Positions 18,336 through 28,206 are shown, counted from the stretch's first letter. The stretch is 64,000 bases of DNA from Pseudomonas putida (GCF_028682475.1 NZ_JANHLE010000014.1:1-64000), one strand, 5' to 3'. Numbers and translations: made by a program. The notes: generated by a model from the letters alone, not told the origin.

Positions 18336-19265
18336 TCAACGCACCGCGCTGACACCGTCAAGGGTGGAGAACGAGGTGTCCTTGGCCGTCAGCAGAAAAT
18401 CACGCATATACGGCGCATCGAGCATATCGGTGCGCACCGCCGCGTACAGTGTGGCAAACAGACCTTTCTCGCCCAGGCGCTTGCCCTTCACGTAACCACG
18501 CGAGCTGTACTCGTGCAGTGCCCAGTGCGGCATGCCACAGACGCCGCGGCCGCTGGCCACCAGCTGCATCATCATCACCGTCAGTTCCGCCGTGCGTACC
18601 TGCGCCGGTTCCACATCGGCAGGTTCGAGGAAGCGGGTGAAGATATCCAGGCGATCCCGTTCCACCGGGTAGGTGATCAGCGTCTCGCAGGCCAGGTCGT
18701 CGGGCACGATGTAGGGCTTGCTGGCCAACGGGTGCTGGTTGGCCACCGCGAGCATGGCTTCGTAGGTGAACAGCGGGACATAGGTCAGGCCCGCCAGCTC
18801 CAGCGGGTCGGAAGTCACCACCAGGTCCAGGTCACCGCGGGCCAGCGCCGGCAACGGGGCAAAGGCAAAGCCCGAGGCCAGGTCGAGCTCGACCTCCGGC
18901 CAGGCGTCGCGGAACTGGTCGATGGTCGGCATCAGCCACTGGAAGCAACTGTGGCATTCGATGGCCATGTGCAGGCGCCCGGCGGTACCACCGGCCAGAC
19001 GCGCGATGTCGCGTTCGGCACCGCGCAGCAAGGGCAAGGTGGCATCGGCCAGTTGCAGCAAACGCAGGCCGGCGCTGGTGAAACGGAGCGGTTTGGTCTT
19101 GCGCATGAACAGCTGCATTCCCAGGCGCTCTTCCAGCTCTTTGAACTGGTGGGACAGGGCCGACTGGGTCAGGTGCAGCCGTTCAGCGGCTTCTACCAGG
19201 CTGTCGGCTTCGCGCAGGGCGTGCAGGGTTTTCAGGTGGCGAATTTCCAGCACCGGGTGCTCCAT
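18336..19265 (-). CDS. metR: MetR, LysR-type activator of methionine synthesis
   Basis: 309-aa LysR-type regulator with an N-terminal helix-turn-helix (SLVEAAERLHLTQSALSHQFKELEERLG) and a periplasmic-binding-fold effector domain that senses homocysteine in known MetR proteins. It is divergent from metE, the classic MetR target, over a 96-bp gap that contains a MetR-type box. The closing sequence (PYMRDFLLTAKDTSF) is MetR-like. Context and sequence agree. Confidence 0.92.
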   Translation of the reverse strand: MEHPVLEIRHLKTLHALREADSLVEAAERLHLTQSALSHQFKELEERLGMQLFMRKTKPLRFTSAGLRLLQLADATLPLLRGAERDIARLAGGTAGRLHMAIECHSCFQWLMPTIDQFRDAWPEVELDLASGFAFAPLPALARGDLDLVVTSDPLELAGLTYVPLFTYEAMLAVANQHPLASKPYIVPDDLACETLITYPVERDRLDIFTRFLEPADVEPAQVRTAELTVMMMQLVASGRGVCGMPHWALHEYSSRGYVKGKRLGEKGLFATLYAAVRTDMLDAPYMRDFLLTAKDTSFSTLDGVSAVR

Positions 19266-19295
19266 GAGTAAATTTTGAGATCAACACGAATTTAT

Positions 19296-19308
19296 TGAGT
19301 TTGTCTCA
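19296..19308. promoter_or_regulatory. MetR-type binding site between metR and metE
   Basis: TGAGTTTGTCTCA is a 4+5+4 inverted repeat that matches the MetR consensus TGAA-N5-TTCA with one symmetrical substitution per half. A further TGAGA at 19276-19280 could form a second, weaker half-site. It lies 54 bp before the metE start, between the divergent genes. Confidence 0.65.
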
Positions 19309-19361
19309 TGTTGCCCTGTCTGTCGACAATAGCGCCATCTTTTACAGGGAGCACGACTGTC

Positions 19362-21674
19362 ATGGCATTGGCCCACAACCTTGGTTTTCCGCGCATTGGC
19401 GCTGACCGCGAGCTGAAGAAAGCGCAAGAAGCCTACTGGAAGGGCGATATCGACCAGGCCGGTTTGCAGGCGGTGGGGCGTGAGCTGCGTGCCCGTCACT
19501 GGCAACTGCAAAAGGATGCCGGCATCGAGTTGCTGCCGGTCGGTGACTTTGCCTGGTACGACCAGGTTCTGAGCCACTCGCTGGCGTTCGGTGCGATTCC
19601 CGAGCGCTTCGCCAAGACCCTGGGCAGCAATGGCTTGCCGACCCTCGACACTTTGTTTGCCATGGCCCGCGGTGCCACCACCAGCTGCTGCGGTGGCGAG
19701 CACGGCCAGGCGCAATATGCCCAGGCGCTGACCAAGTGGTTCGACACCAACTATCACTACCTGGTGCCTGAGTTCAGCGCCGACCAACGCTTTTTGCTCA
19801 GCTGGGAACAACTGTTCGACGAAGTTGCCGAAGCACAGGCCCTCGGCCACGCGGTCAAACCGGTGCTGATCGGGCCATTGACCTACCTGTGGCTGGGCAA
19901 GGCCAAAGGCGGCGACTTCGACAAACTCGACCTGCTGGAGCGTCTGTTGCCGGTCTACGGCGAAATCCTCAGCCGCCTGGCGCGCCAGGGCGTGGAGTGG
20001 GTGCAGATCGATGAGCCGATCCTCGGCCTGGATTTGCCACAAGACTGGAAGAACGCTTTCGAACGCGCCTATCACATCCTGCAGTACTCGCCGTTGAAGA
20101 AGCTGGTGGCAACCTACTTCAGCGGCCTGGAAGACAACCTCGGCCTGGCCGTCGGCCTGCCGGTGGATGGTCTGCACATCGACCTGGTTCGGGCTGCGGA
20201 GCAGTTGCCGACGGTACTCGACCGTCTGCCGACTTACAAAGTGCTGTCGCTGGGCGTGGTCAACGGCCGCAACGTCTGGCGCTGTGACCTGGACAAGGCG
20301 CTGGAGCAATTGCAGCAGGCCAGACAGCGCTTCGGCGCCAACCTCTGGGTTGCCGGTTCCTGCTCGTTGCTGCACAGCCCGGTGGACCTGGCGCGAGAAG
20401 ACAAGCTCGATGCCGAACTGAAAAGCTGGCTGGCCTTCGCCGTGCAGAAGTGTGAAGAAATTGCCGTGCTGGCCAAGGCCCTGGAGGCGCCTCACCTGCC
20501 AGGCGTACAGAACGCCCTGGCCACCAGCCGCGCCGTGCAGCACAGCCGCAGCCAGTCGCCGCGTATCCACAAGCCAGAAGTGCAGGCGCGTCTGGCCGCG
20601 GTTACCGCCGCCGATAGCCGGCGCCAGTCGGCTTTTGCCCAACGTATCGAAGCCCAGCGTCAGCGCTTGCAGCTGCCGGCTTTCCCGACCACGACCATTG
20701 GCTCGTTCCCGCAAACCTCGGCGATCCGTCTGGCACGTCAGGCCTACAAGCAAGGCAAGCTATCGGCCAACGACTACACCGACGCGATGCACAGCGAGAT
20801 CCGCCACGCCGTGAAGATCCAGGAGCGTCTTGGCCTGGATGTGCTGGTGCACGGCGAAGCCGAGCGCAACGACATGGTCGAATACTTTGCCGAGCAGTTA
20901 GACGGTTACAGCTTCACCCGTTTCGGCTGGGTCCAGAGCTACGGTTCGCGTTGCGTCAAACCGGCGATCATTTACGGTGACCTGAGCCGTCCGCAGCCGA
21001 TGACCGTGGCCTGGATCGAGTATGCCCAGCGCCAGACCAGCAAGGTCATGAAGGGCATGCTGACCGGCCCGGTGACCATGCTGATGTGGTCGTTCCCCCG
21101 TGAAGACGTGTCGCGCAAGGTCCAGGCCGAGCAACTGGCCCTGGCCATTCGCGACGAAGTACAGGACCTGGAAGCGGCCGGCATCAAGATCGTGCAGATC
21201 GACGAAGCGGCGTTCCGTGAAGGTCTGCCGCTGCGCCGGGCGCAATGGCAGGCGTACCTGGACTGGGCGGTGGAGGCCTTCCGCCTGTGCTCCAGTGGCG
21301 TACGGGATGAAACCCAGATTCATACGCACATGTGCTACAGCGAGTTCAACGACGTGATCGAAGCCATCGCGGCGATGGATGCCGACGTCATCACCATCGA
21401 GACTTCGCGTTCGGACATGGAGCTGCTGGAGGCCTTCAAAGCCTTCGACTACCCCAACGATATCGGTCCGGGCGTGTACGACATCCACTCGCCACGCGTG
21501 CCGGACACTGCGGAAATGGTCAAGTTGATGAGCAAGGCGGTCAAGCGGATCCCGGCCGAGCGTCTGTGGGTCAACCCCGATTGTGGCCTGAAGACCCGGG
21601 CCTGGCCGGAGACCGAGGCGGCGTTGGTGAACATGGTGGCCGCGGCCCGGCAGCTGCGTAGCGAACTGGCTTGA
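19362..21674 (+). CDS. metE: Cobalamin-independent methionine synthase MetE
   Basis: 770-aa cytoplasmic enzyme that methylates homocysteine with 5-methyltetrahydropteroyltriglutamate, the last step of methionine synthesis. Both duplicated barrels are present. The zinc ligands H656 and C658 ([11 protein letters not shown]) and C741 (NPDCGLKTR) are visible, with the same 85-residue spacing as E. coli H641/C726. The start [13 protein letters not shown] at 19362 follows AGGGAG by eleven bases; an upstream in-frame ATG at 19308 lies inside the operator and was rejected. It is divergently controlled by metR. Confidence 0.97.
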   Translation: MALAHNLGFPRIGADRELKKAQEAYWKGDIDQAGLQAVGRELRARHWQLQKDAGIELLPVGDFAWYDQVLSHSLAFGAIPERFAKTLGSNGLPTLDTLFAMARGATTSCCGGEHGQAQYAQALTKWFDTNYHYLVPEFSADQRFLLSWEQLFDEVAEAQALGHAVKPVLIGPLTYLWLGKAKGGDFDKLDLLERLLPVYGEILSRLARQGVEWVQIDEPILGLDLPQDWKNAFERAYHILQYSPLKKLVATYFSGLEDNLGLAVGLPVDGLHIDLVRAAEQLPTVLDRLPTYKVLSLGVVNGRNVWRCDLDKALEQLQQARQRFGANLWVAGSCSLLHSPVDLAREDKLDAELKSWLAFAVQKCEEIAVLAKALEAPHLPGVQNALATSRAVQHSRSQSPRIHKPEVQARLAAVTAADSRRQSAFAQRIEAQRQRLQLPAFPTTTIGSFPQTSAIRLARQAYKQGKLSANDYTDAMHSEIRHAVKIQERLGLDVLVHGEAERNDMVEYFAEQLDGYSFTRFGWVQSYGSRCVKPAIIYGDLSRPQPMTVAWIEYAQRQTSKVMKGMLTGPVTMLMWSFPREDVSRKVQAEQLALAIRDEVQDLEAAGIKIVQIDEAAFREGLPLRRAQWQAYLDWAVEAFRLCSSGVRDETQIHTHMCYSEFNDVIEAIAAMDADVITIETSRSDMELLEAFKAFDYPNDIGPGVYDIHSPRVPDTAEMVKLMSKAVKRIPAERLWVNPDCGLKTRAWPETEAALVNMVAAARQLRSELA

Positions 21675-21689
21675 AGCAAGCCGGTTATC

Positions 21690-21835
21690 AGGCTTCCAGC
21701 CATTCTTCAGGGCCTTGCTGTCGTTGGGTGCACGTTGAAAGAAAAAAGCGCCTGCTGTTCATTTCGGCAAGGCTCTGGTCATCGTAGCGTTGGTACTGAA
21801 TCTTGATGCCCTGGGCCGCACTGCGCTCGGGGCAA
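21690..21835 (-). pseudogene. Decayed fragments of the T6SS effector and of a third Sel1 gene
   Basis: 21758-21837 aligns with 25281-25360 inside the intact effector gene at 72 of 80 bases by hand count (encoding the PERSAxQxIKIQYQRYD region, effector residues about 660-690). Looser similarity extends back to about 21731. Immediately beyond, 21693-21722 aligns with 22459-22488 of the second Sel1 gene at 27 of 30 bases ([11 protein letters not shown] in place of GQKGPKEWLEE). The order effector piece then Sel1 piece repeats the order of the intact genes. No full reading frame remains. Confidence 0.82.
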
Positions 21836-22852
21836 TCAAAAGGAGTCCAACGGGTCAAGCATCATCGGGAAGAATGAAATAGGTCGTGGGTTGGCGGCCT
21901 GCCATTCCAGTGCGAAAGCTTTACCTTGTTCGATTTGTTCGGGAGTCATCTGGACGGATATTTTTTCAAGATCTCTTTCTGCAAATCTTAATGTGTCGCC
22001 GCCGCCATCAAGCACCAATAATAATGATGTCAACCCATAAGCTTTGACCAAATCGAAGGGAAATTCAAAATAGGTCCGCAGATGCGCGGACTCCGCGGCC
22101 AAATGTGCTACGCCATTCTGATAACCTGTTTTTGCGGATTTTTCTATCCACTGACGCACCACGGCCATGTCACCGCGATCTTCATAAACAATGATAGCGT
22201 ACTCAATCATGGCTTTTGGATTGCCATTTTCAGCGGCAGCCTTGTACCAGCGCTCCACTTCCTGGCTACGCCGCCAGGGTAGCCAAAAAAAGCCATTTCC
22301 ATTCGCATAGCTTTTTGCCAGCCAATATTGAGCAAACGGGAATCCGGCCTCGGCCGATTTAACTAAAAATGGAAGGTCGTCAACGGTGATCCAATAGAGA
22401 ATATACATTGCCTCCGCATCACCTTTCGTGGCTTTAGCATTAGCTAGCTTATAGGCCTCTTCCAGCCATTCCTTAGGGCCTTTCTGTCCATTGGCACAGT
22501 TTCCGATTACCGTACATAGCCCATGAGCATTCTGAGAGAGTCGAACCATGGCGTAGAGATTTCCCTGATTAGCGGAAGCCTCTAGCCATTTCTGTGCTTC
22601 CGCTGTCATATGGCGATTTTTGTGACGAAGATTTTCTCCCAAATAAAATTGCGCTTCCGCATCTCCGGCTTCAGCGGCAATGCGCAACTCTTTTTCGGCA
22701 GGTTTGTACTGGTTGTACAGCATGATGCCGCGCTCTTTCGCTGCCTGCTGAGAAGGTGTCAACGTCGCAGATGACCATTTTGGAAAACTCAAGCAGAGAA
22801 CAAAGAATACAATTGATTTCAGTGATAGGGTTCTAAGGTTACTGAGACGCAT
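21836..22852 (-). CDS. Periplasmic Sel1-repeat protein, second copy (probable T6SS immunity)
   Basis: 338-aa protein with a signal peptide (residues about 1-29, cleavage near SSA-TLTP) followed by Sel1-type helical repeats (GDAEAQFYLGENLRHKNRH, GNPKAMIEYAIIVYEDRGD). It is a close paralogue of the Sel1 gene upstream, sharing the identical ending ANPRPISFFPMMLDPLDSF. Base composition is AT-richer than the core genes around it. Its place after a VgrG/adaptor/effector operon and its predicted periplasmic location suggest an immunity protein, here perhaps an orphan one since its own effector survives only as fragments. The start has AAGGA. Immunity is inference. Confidence 0.78.
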   Translation of the reverse strand: MRLSNLRTLSLKSIVFFVLCLSFPKWSSATLTPSQQAAKERGIMLYNQYKPAEKELRIAAEAGDAEAQFYLGENLRHKNRHMTAEAQKWLEASANQGNLYAMVRLSQNAHGLCTVIGNCANGQKGPKEWLEEAYKLANAKATKGDAEAMYILYWITVDDLPFLVKSAEAGFPFAQYWLAKSYANGNGFFWLPWRRSQEVERWYKAAAENGNPKAMIEYAIIVYEDRGDMAVVRQWIEKSAKTGYQNGVAHLAAESAHLRTYFEFPFDLVKAYGLTSLLLVLDGGGDTLRFAERDLEKISVQMTPEQIEQGKAFALEWQAANPRPISFFPMMLDPLDSF

Positions 22853-22880
22853 TGTTTTCCTTCCCCGATGTATTTATATG

Positions 22881-22931
22881 CGCTGCAGAGAGGGCGCCTG
22901 CCGGCGCCGTAGTGGGTGTTGCCGGGCGTCA
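22881..22931 (-). pseudogene. Effector-gene remnant between the two Sel1 genes
   Basis: Two blocks match the intact effector: 22881-22904 with 25115-25138 (22 of 24 bases) and 22901-22931 with 25167-25197 (27 of 31). Effector bases 25139-25170 are missing, and the gap is bounded by CCGG copies, so it looks like a short direct-repeat deletion. The 32-nt loss breaks the frame. The fragment corresponds to effector residues about 715-743 (LTPSNTRYGAG region). Confidence 0.78.
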
Positions 22932-22973
22932 TTATTCCTTGAGGGTTTGTAACCCTCATATGACCTATAACAA

Positions 22974-23975
22974 TCAAAACGAATCCAGTGGATCAAGCAT
23001 CATCGGGAAGAATGAAATAGGGCGTGGGTTGGCAGCCTGCCATTCCAGTGCGAAAACTTTACCCTGCTCGATTTGTTCGGGGGTCATCTGGGATGATATT
23101 TTCACAAGCTCTCTTTCTGTAAATCTTAATGTGTCGCCGCCGCCATCGAGCACTAATAATAATGACGTCAGCCCATAAGCTTTGACTAAGTCAAGTGGAA
23201 AGTTGAAATGGCTAGGTGAGTGCGCGTATTCCCCCGCCAAGTGCGCTACACCATTTTCATAACCTGTTTTTGCCGCTTCTTCTATCCAGTGACGCACCAC
23301 CTCCATGTCACCTTGGTTTTCATAAACGCTAACGGCGTATCTGACCATGGCTTCTGGGTGGCCATTTTCAGCGGCAGCCTTGTACCAGCGTTCAATTTCC
23401 TGGCTGCGTCGCCAAGGTAGCCAAAAGAAACCGTCGCCGTTATAGTATCTTCTTGCTAACCAATACTGTGCAAATGGGAATCCTGACTCAGCGGATTTTA
23501 TCAATGAGTCAAAGTCCCCTGTCACTTTATAGAGTATATACAGTCCCTCAGGATCTCCTTGCGCAGCTTTCTCCTTTGATATTTTCAGTGCCTCCCGAAG
23601 CCAATCTTCTTGGCTTTTAAATCCTATCGGACAATTTCCTAATATATTGCACAGTCCGCTGCCGCTGTTGCCCAGGCGAATCATTGCATAGAGGTTGCCT
23701 TGACTCGCAGAGGCCTCAAGGAGATTTCTGGCTTCTGCTGTCATGTAGCGATTTTTGCGGCGAAGATTTTCTCCCAGATAAAACTGCGCCTCCGCATCCC
23801 CAGCTTCAGCGGCAATACGCAACTCTTTTTCGGATGGCTTGTATTGGTTGTACAGCATGATGCCGCGCTCTTTTGCCGCCTGTTGATCAGGCGACAATGC
23901 TGCAAGTGAAGATGCTGAAAAAACTGTGCATAGACCCAGGAGTGTAACTATTAGTGATAGATTAAAGCCTCTCAT
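22974..23975 (-). CDS. Periplasmic Sel1-repeat protein, first copy (probable cognate immunity)
   Basis: 333-aa protein with a signal peptide (residues about 1-25, FSASSLA-ALSP) and several Sel1 repeats. Its ATG overlaps the effector stop codon by 4 nt (ATGA), so toxin and immunity would be made in step. This makes it the likely cognate antidote; the paralogue downstream differs mostly in the middle repeats. Sel1 proteins are known partners of T6SS lipase effectors, and their periplasmic export implies the toxin acts in the periplasm or membrane. Immunity is inferred from position, coupling and export signal. Confidence 0.8.
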   Translation of the reverse strand: MRGFNLSLIVTLLGLCTVFSASSLAALSPDQQAAKERGIMLYNQYKPSEKELRIAAEAGDAEAQFYLGENLRRKNRYMTAEARNLLEASASQGNLYAMIRLGNSGSGLCNILGNCPIGFKSQEDWLREALKISKEKAAQGDPEGLYILYKVTGDFDSLIKSAESGFPFAQYWLARRYYNGDGFFWLPWRRSQEIERWYKAAAENGHPEAMVRYAVSVYENQGDMEVVRHWIEEAAKTGYENGVAHLAGEYAHSPSHFNFPLDLVKAYGLTSLLLVLDGGGDTLRFTERELVKISSQMTPEQIEQGKVFALEWQAANPRPISFFPMMLDPLDSF

Positions 23976-26900
23976 TGTCCCGGTCCTATGTATGTTGCGA
24001 AGCCACTTGGAATATAATCTCTGCCGTAATATTGACGGCGCTCGCAGTAATTATCTTTGCTTGCGCCGAGCATCGCAGAGTTGGTCCTGTATTCGGCGCG
24101 AACTGCATCGCCCCTTCGTTCATGCAACCTCTCTACACCTTCTGCCATAAAGTTGTCCATTTCCAACCTGTTTGTACAATACGACTGGCCTGGTGTTTCC
24201 GATCTGGCGCCAAAGCGGCTCATTCGCATACACGCTTCTTCAAACTGCAGTTGGGCGCTATCCAGTGTGCCTTTTTCCTGGGCGTTGCTAACGATCCAAT
24301 TCAATAGCCGGTTGACTGCTTTCTGCTGAAGCATCCACGCCTGTGGTTCGGTGTAGTGGGTTTTAACTTCTATCCATACATCTGTTATAAGATCGATTTC
24401 ATAAGAAACAACGTCAAACGCTTTCGCCTCGCTAATTAACGTCATCAACATTGGCCCCAAGGCTTCCGGGATGGCGTCCACGGTCCATTGTTCCAACTCT
24501 GATGGGTTGTCGTAGTTCATAATGGTGTGCGCAATCGGCCCACCCTTACCCGCAGAAGTCAGCGCCTCACAAAGCTCAGCAATCTTGTCGAAGCCCATCA
24601 GGTAAAGCATGCCCGGATCCAGGCCGGCCATCCCCAGCAAGTTCATTTTGCTGAACAGGTCCATCGCGCTGCCATCCACCCAGTCCAGTGGCTGGCCGTG
24701 GTTTTTGTGCAGTTCGCGTCGGAACAGGTTCAGCAGTTCATAGACGGCGTCGTACCCCACCTCAAAGGCAAACGTACCCTTGGCGCCGGGGCCAAAGATC
24801 AAGGCGGCCTTGAGGCGCAGAATCAGCCGTCCCTTGTCGGTAGACAAGGTGAACGCTGCGGCCGCACCGACCCCCGCCGCAGCGGCGACTTCGCCTTCCA
24901 GGCGTGCGAGGCTGAGCCATCGACTTGAGGGGGGTGATTGCAAGGACACGCTGCGCAGCGCAACCAGGTCTTTCGGCGGCGCCCAGTTCAGTGCGCCGGT
25001 CAGGCGAATGCCTGCCTGCACACCGGCAAACAGGTTAAAGGCGGCAGTGGCGCCGTCGTCGATCTGTACATTAGCCGCCTTGCCGGTAAGTACCGGTGCG
25101 CTTTTCTGGGTGTGCGCAGCAGAGAGGACGCCTGCCGGTGCGTTGGCATCCTGCAAGGCGCTGAGCCCGGCGCCATAGCGGGTATTGCTGGGCGTCAGGG
25201 CGATACTGGTTGAGGCGAGCATGGCCGCACCGGCAAAGCCCCAGGCATGCGCAGCGACGTTGCAAGAAAAACGCCCGATGTTCATTTCGGCAAGGCCCTG
25301 GCCATCGTAGCGCTGGTACTGAATCTTGATGTCCTGGGTCGCACTGCGCTCAGGCCAGTCGAGCTTGAACAGTTCGACTTCACCCTTGGCCAGGTTTACC
25401 TCAACCTGTAGCTGTGCCGAGGCGCCTATGCCGTTGGGGGAGAAGCTGCTGCTGGCACTGACGGTTTGTTGCACATTGCTGATCGTTGGGGTCAGGCAAC
25501 GAATCAGCTGGGCTTGCGGGCTGCTGTCGAACAGACGCAGTTGGCGCTGTGCTCCGGCCATGAACAGCATCTGCCGCAGTTGTTCACCCCAGGCGCCGCG
25601 CTGATCGGCACTGGCCAGGGTTTTGACCGCGTAGCCTTGTTCGGTCAGGCGGCGGTGGAACTGCTCGACATCGAAACCGCCCTCGTTGTCGAACCACTCA
25701 CCCTGGTCGGCAACAGGCACGCCGCCCATGGACTTGAGCCAGTCATGAAAGTCGCTGTGGGCCCGGTCTTTCGCGGACTTGCCCGTACTGTTTGCGCCCC
25801 ATTTGACTGTGCTTTGCGCCTTTAGCGCCTTGAGTACCGTCAAGCTGATATGGCGCACCGGTGAGCTGCTGGCTGGCCAGCTGATTTCCCGCAACGGGAA
25901 GTCAGGTTTGACCAGGCGTTCTACCGGCGTGGGCTTGAACTGCTCGGGCTCCCAGAGCAAATGGCGGCGGGGCACGGTCGCCAGGACATTGCTTTGCGCC
26001 CGCTGGTGAATGGCCTCCATCTGGGTTTGCAGATCGGCCCAGGCGCTACGTTCGCCTGCCACCAGGCTGTCAGGCGCCTGGGTGTTTTCGCCGCTGGCCT
26101 TGATCCAGGCCCCGTACTTGTCGAACAGACGTTGCTTGATCCGGGTTTGTTGCAGCTGCAACGCCAGGTAGTGCTTGAGAGTTTGCACCCCCGCATCCAG
26201 ATCCGCGCCCTGGCACAACGCCAGTTCTGGCAGGGCAATGCCATAGTCGGCGGCGTTGAGAATTGCCTCGAGGTACTTCGGGTAGGCGAATTTTGCCGCC
26301 TCCTGGCTCTGCAGGGCGTGGTAGCTCATCAGCGCTGCGTCACAGTCAAGCAAGCAGCTTTCCAGGTGATTTCGGTGTTCGCTGGCGGCTTGCAGGACCC
26401 TGGCCACCTCATCGGTCGAGAAGGTGCTGAGTTGCCCTTTGTCGTCCAGCAGCTTGGCACGCTCGCTCAGGTAAACCTGCACAATATCGCGGGCCTTGAG
26501 GGCTTCAGGGGTAAACAGTGAGCCGCCCTCGACCACGTATCCCTGACGTTTGGCCTGGGCCTGGGCGAGGTTGGCCAGGTGTTTCCATTCCTGGTGAAGC
26601 GTTCTCAGTGCCTGGAATTTCTTGTGGTTATCGAGCATCCGCTCGTTGTCTTCCCACGCTGTGTCGCGCGCGTATGGATCAACGGGCCCAGCGCTTCTGG
26701 CGGCGATATCGCGCTGTTTGTCTTCAGCCGCTGTCCTGGCCTCCATGGCATAACGAGGGTCGGCAATCAGCGGCTCCTCAGCCTCGATTGCGAGCATCCT
26801 TGCCTGCTGCTCACCCTCGAGGAAGTTGGCCAGTTTGGGCTCGAGAAAATAATCCAGCAGATCGCAGGCATACAGACCTTTCTGGCGCTCCTCCGGGCTT

Positions 26901-27343
26901 TTGCCCGGGGCAATCAGGTTATCCAGTTTGTAGGCGGCTTCCTTGAGTGCGCTGGCTGCCTCAGCCGACAGCAGCCAGAAGGTTTTCTCTTGAGTGGCGT
27001 AAATGATGTCGGCGTATTCAGGAGAGCAGGCGAGCTTTTCCTGTGGGGCAAAACAGATGCTGGCGGAGGGTTTGGACTTGGTCTGCGGGTCCAGCTCCAG
27101 GGGCTTGGAGGGCGGCGCTGGCGCAGGCGGGTTTTCAGGCTCGGTGTAGGTTGTGGAGGGAGATGTTGCGCTGACCGGCGCGGTTCCACCCCCTGGAACC
27201 GGAACCCTGAGGTTCCAGCCCGGGTGGATACTATCGATGATGAATGGATTCAACTGACGCAACTGCGCAACGCTACAAGCATATCGCTGTGAGATGTCAT
27301 GGAGCGTATCGCCTGCTTTGACGGTGTGGATGATCAATTCCAT
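23972..27343 (-). CDS. LysM-domain T6SS effector candidate, large
   Basis: 1123-aa protein. An N-terminal LysM domain (residues 3-50, HTVKAGDTLHDISQRYACS...NLRVPVPGG) could bind peptidoglycan. A Pro-rich linker (about 51-85), a long helical region (120-470) and a central region with Ala/Gly-rich hydrophobic stretches (about 697-714 AHAWGFAGAAMLASTSI and near 810 VAAAAGVGAAAAFTL) follow. The last 190 residues, rich in aromatic and charged residues, are coded by AT-richer DNA and are the likely toxic or immunity-facing end. It overlaps the DUF4123 adaptor gene by 10 nt upstream and the Sel1 gene by 4 nt downstream. No catalytic motif was recognised; membrane disruption is one possibility. Effector status rests on context. 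Confidence 0.72.
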   Translation of the reverse strand: MELIIHTVKAGDTLHDISQRYACSVAQLRQLNPFIIDSIHPGWNLRVPVPGGGTAPVSATSPSTTYTEPENPPAPAPPSKPLELDPQTKSKPSASICFAPQEKLACSPEYADIIYATQEKTFWLLSAEAASALKEAAYKLDNLIAPGKSPEERQKGLYACDLLDYFLEPKLANFLEGEQQARMLAIEAEEPLIADPRYAMEARTAAEDKQRDIAARSAGPVDPYARDTAWEDNERMLDNHKKFQALRTLHQEWKHLANLAQAQAKRQGYVVEGGSLFTPEALKARDIVQVYLSERAKLLDDKGQLSTFSTDEVARVLQAASEHRNHLESCLLDCDAALMSYHALQSQEAAKFAYPKYLEAILNAADYGIALPELALCQGADLDAGVQTLKHYLALQLQQTRIKQRLFDKYGAWIKASGENTQAPDSLVAGERSAWADLQTQMEAIHQRAQSNVLATVPRRHLLWEPEQFKPTPVERLVKPDFPLREISWPASSSPVRHISLTVLKALKAQSTVKWGANSTGKSAKDRAHSDFHDWLKSMGGVPVADQGEWFDNEGGFDVEQFHRRLTEQGYAVKTLASADQRGAWGEQLRQMLFMAGAQRQLRLFDSSPQAQLIRCLTPTISNVQQTVSASSSFSPNGIGASAQLQVEVNLAKGEVELFKLDWPERSATQDIKIQYQRYDGQGLAEMNIGRFSCNVAAHAWGFAGAAMLASTSIALTPSNTRYGAGLSALQDANAPAGVLSAAHTQKSAPVLTGKAANVQIDDGATAAFNLFAGVQAGIRLTGALNWAPPKDLVALRSVSLQSPPSSRWLSLARLEGEVAAAAGVGAAAAFTLSTDKGRLILRLKAALIFGPGAKGTFAFEVGYDAVYELLNLFRRELHKNHGQPLDWVDGSAMDLFSKMNLLGMAGLDPGMLYLMGFDKIAELCEALTSAGKGGPIAHTIMNYDNPSELEQWTVDAIPEALGPMLMTLISEAKAFDVVSYEIDLITDVWIEVKTHYTEPQAWMLQQKAVNRLLNWIVSNAQEKGTLDSAQLQFEEACMRMSRFGARSETPGQSYCTNRLEMDNFMAEGVERLHERRGDAVRAEYRTNSAMLGASKDNYCERRQYYGRDYIPSGFATYIGPGQ

Positions 27344-28206
27344 GAGCTGTGTTTCTTCCTCGAGTCAGGCATACCCATCAGCGCTTGCAGGTGTTCAACC
27401 TTGGCAAAGGCTGGGTCAGCACCGCGCAAAATGGTCATGGCGGCGGGTTGAGTGGCAAGGTCGGTGCGCACCATCAAATCCGCCAACTGAAGTAAATGAG
27501 TGCTTTCGTAGATCTGGTGCTCGAGCAGCAGATTCAGGTTGTCGATCAATGGGGCGAGTTGTTCGACATCCGGCTGGTTAAAGGCTGCGTGCTGCTGGTC
27601 AAGCCAATACACCCAGCGCAGCGTGACGTAGGTCGGCTCGGTGCACGGTGGCAAGTTGAAGAGGGGAGTTGTCGGCGCCTGAGCGGGATGGTCTGTCTGC
27701 CAGCTCAACCAGCCAGGCGACAGGCCCTGAATATGACGCGGGGAGGGGGCATAAACCGCAGACCAGGGGCCCAGCAACAGATTTATCGACGATGGTTGAG
27801 TGGTCCCGAACAGGGCCGCGCACAAGGCGGGCTGATAGTAGGTCAGCCAACTTTGACCGCCGGAACCGTCATTGACTTTCAACAGCCAGCGCGCGTGCTT
27901 GAGCGCCTGTTCACTGTCGCTCGCCACAATTACTATGCCCGCATGGTGGTGCTGGCAAAGGTGCATGCACCACTCGGCTATGGCGCTATCAGCGTGCGTG
28001 CTGAGCCAGATCGGCCCGGTATTTGCCAGCGAGGCAAAGTCAGTGTCGATGAGCAAGAAGTCGAATGCGTACACTTGACGTGCGGTGAGCTCTTTTATCA
28101 GGTCGGGATACAGCGCCGGATCGAGAATGAAGTGCAGTGGCTGTAAAGTTGCCGCTAATCTGCTCTGCCGAGGCTGGTTGATGAATTCGATCAATCCTTC
28201 TTGCAT
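27334..28206 (-). CDS. DUF4123 T6SS effector adaptor/chaperone (Tap-like)
   Basis: 290-aa cytoplasmic protein of the DUF4123 family, which loads a specific effector onto the VgrG spike. The pattern LHFILDPALYPDLIKELTAR...FDFLLIDTDFASLANTGPIWL is the usual DUF4123 opening, and DLMVRTDLATQPAAMTIL is near the end. An ATG at 28206 preceded by AGGAG at seven bases was chosen over the TTG two codons upstream. The gene overlaps vgrG by 16 nt and the effector gene by 10 nt, so all three are translationally linked. Cognate pairing with the LysM effector is inferred from adjacency. Confidence 0.87.
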   Translation of the reverse strand: MQEGLIEFINQPRQSRLAATLQPLHFILDPALYPDLIKELTARQVYAFDFLLIDTDFASLANTGPIWLSTHADSAIAEWCMHLCQHHHAGIVIVASDSEQALKHARWLLKVNDGSGGQSWLTYYQPALCAALFGTTQPSSINLLLGPWSAVYAPSPRHIQGLSPGWLSWQTDHPAQAPTTPLFNLPPCTEPTYVTLRWVYWLDQQHAAFNQPDVEQLAPLIDNLNLLLEHQIYESTHLLQLADLMVRTDLATQPAAMTILRGADPAFAKVEHLQALMGMPDSRKKHSSWN

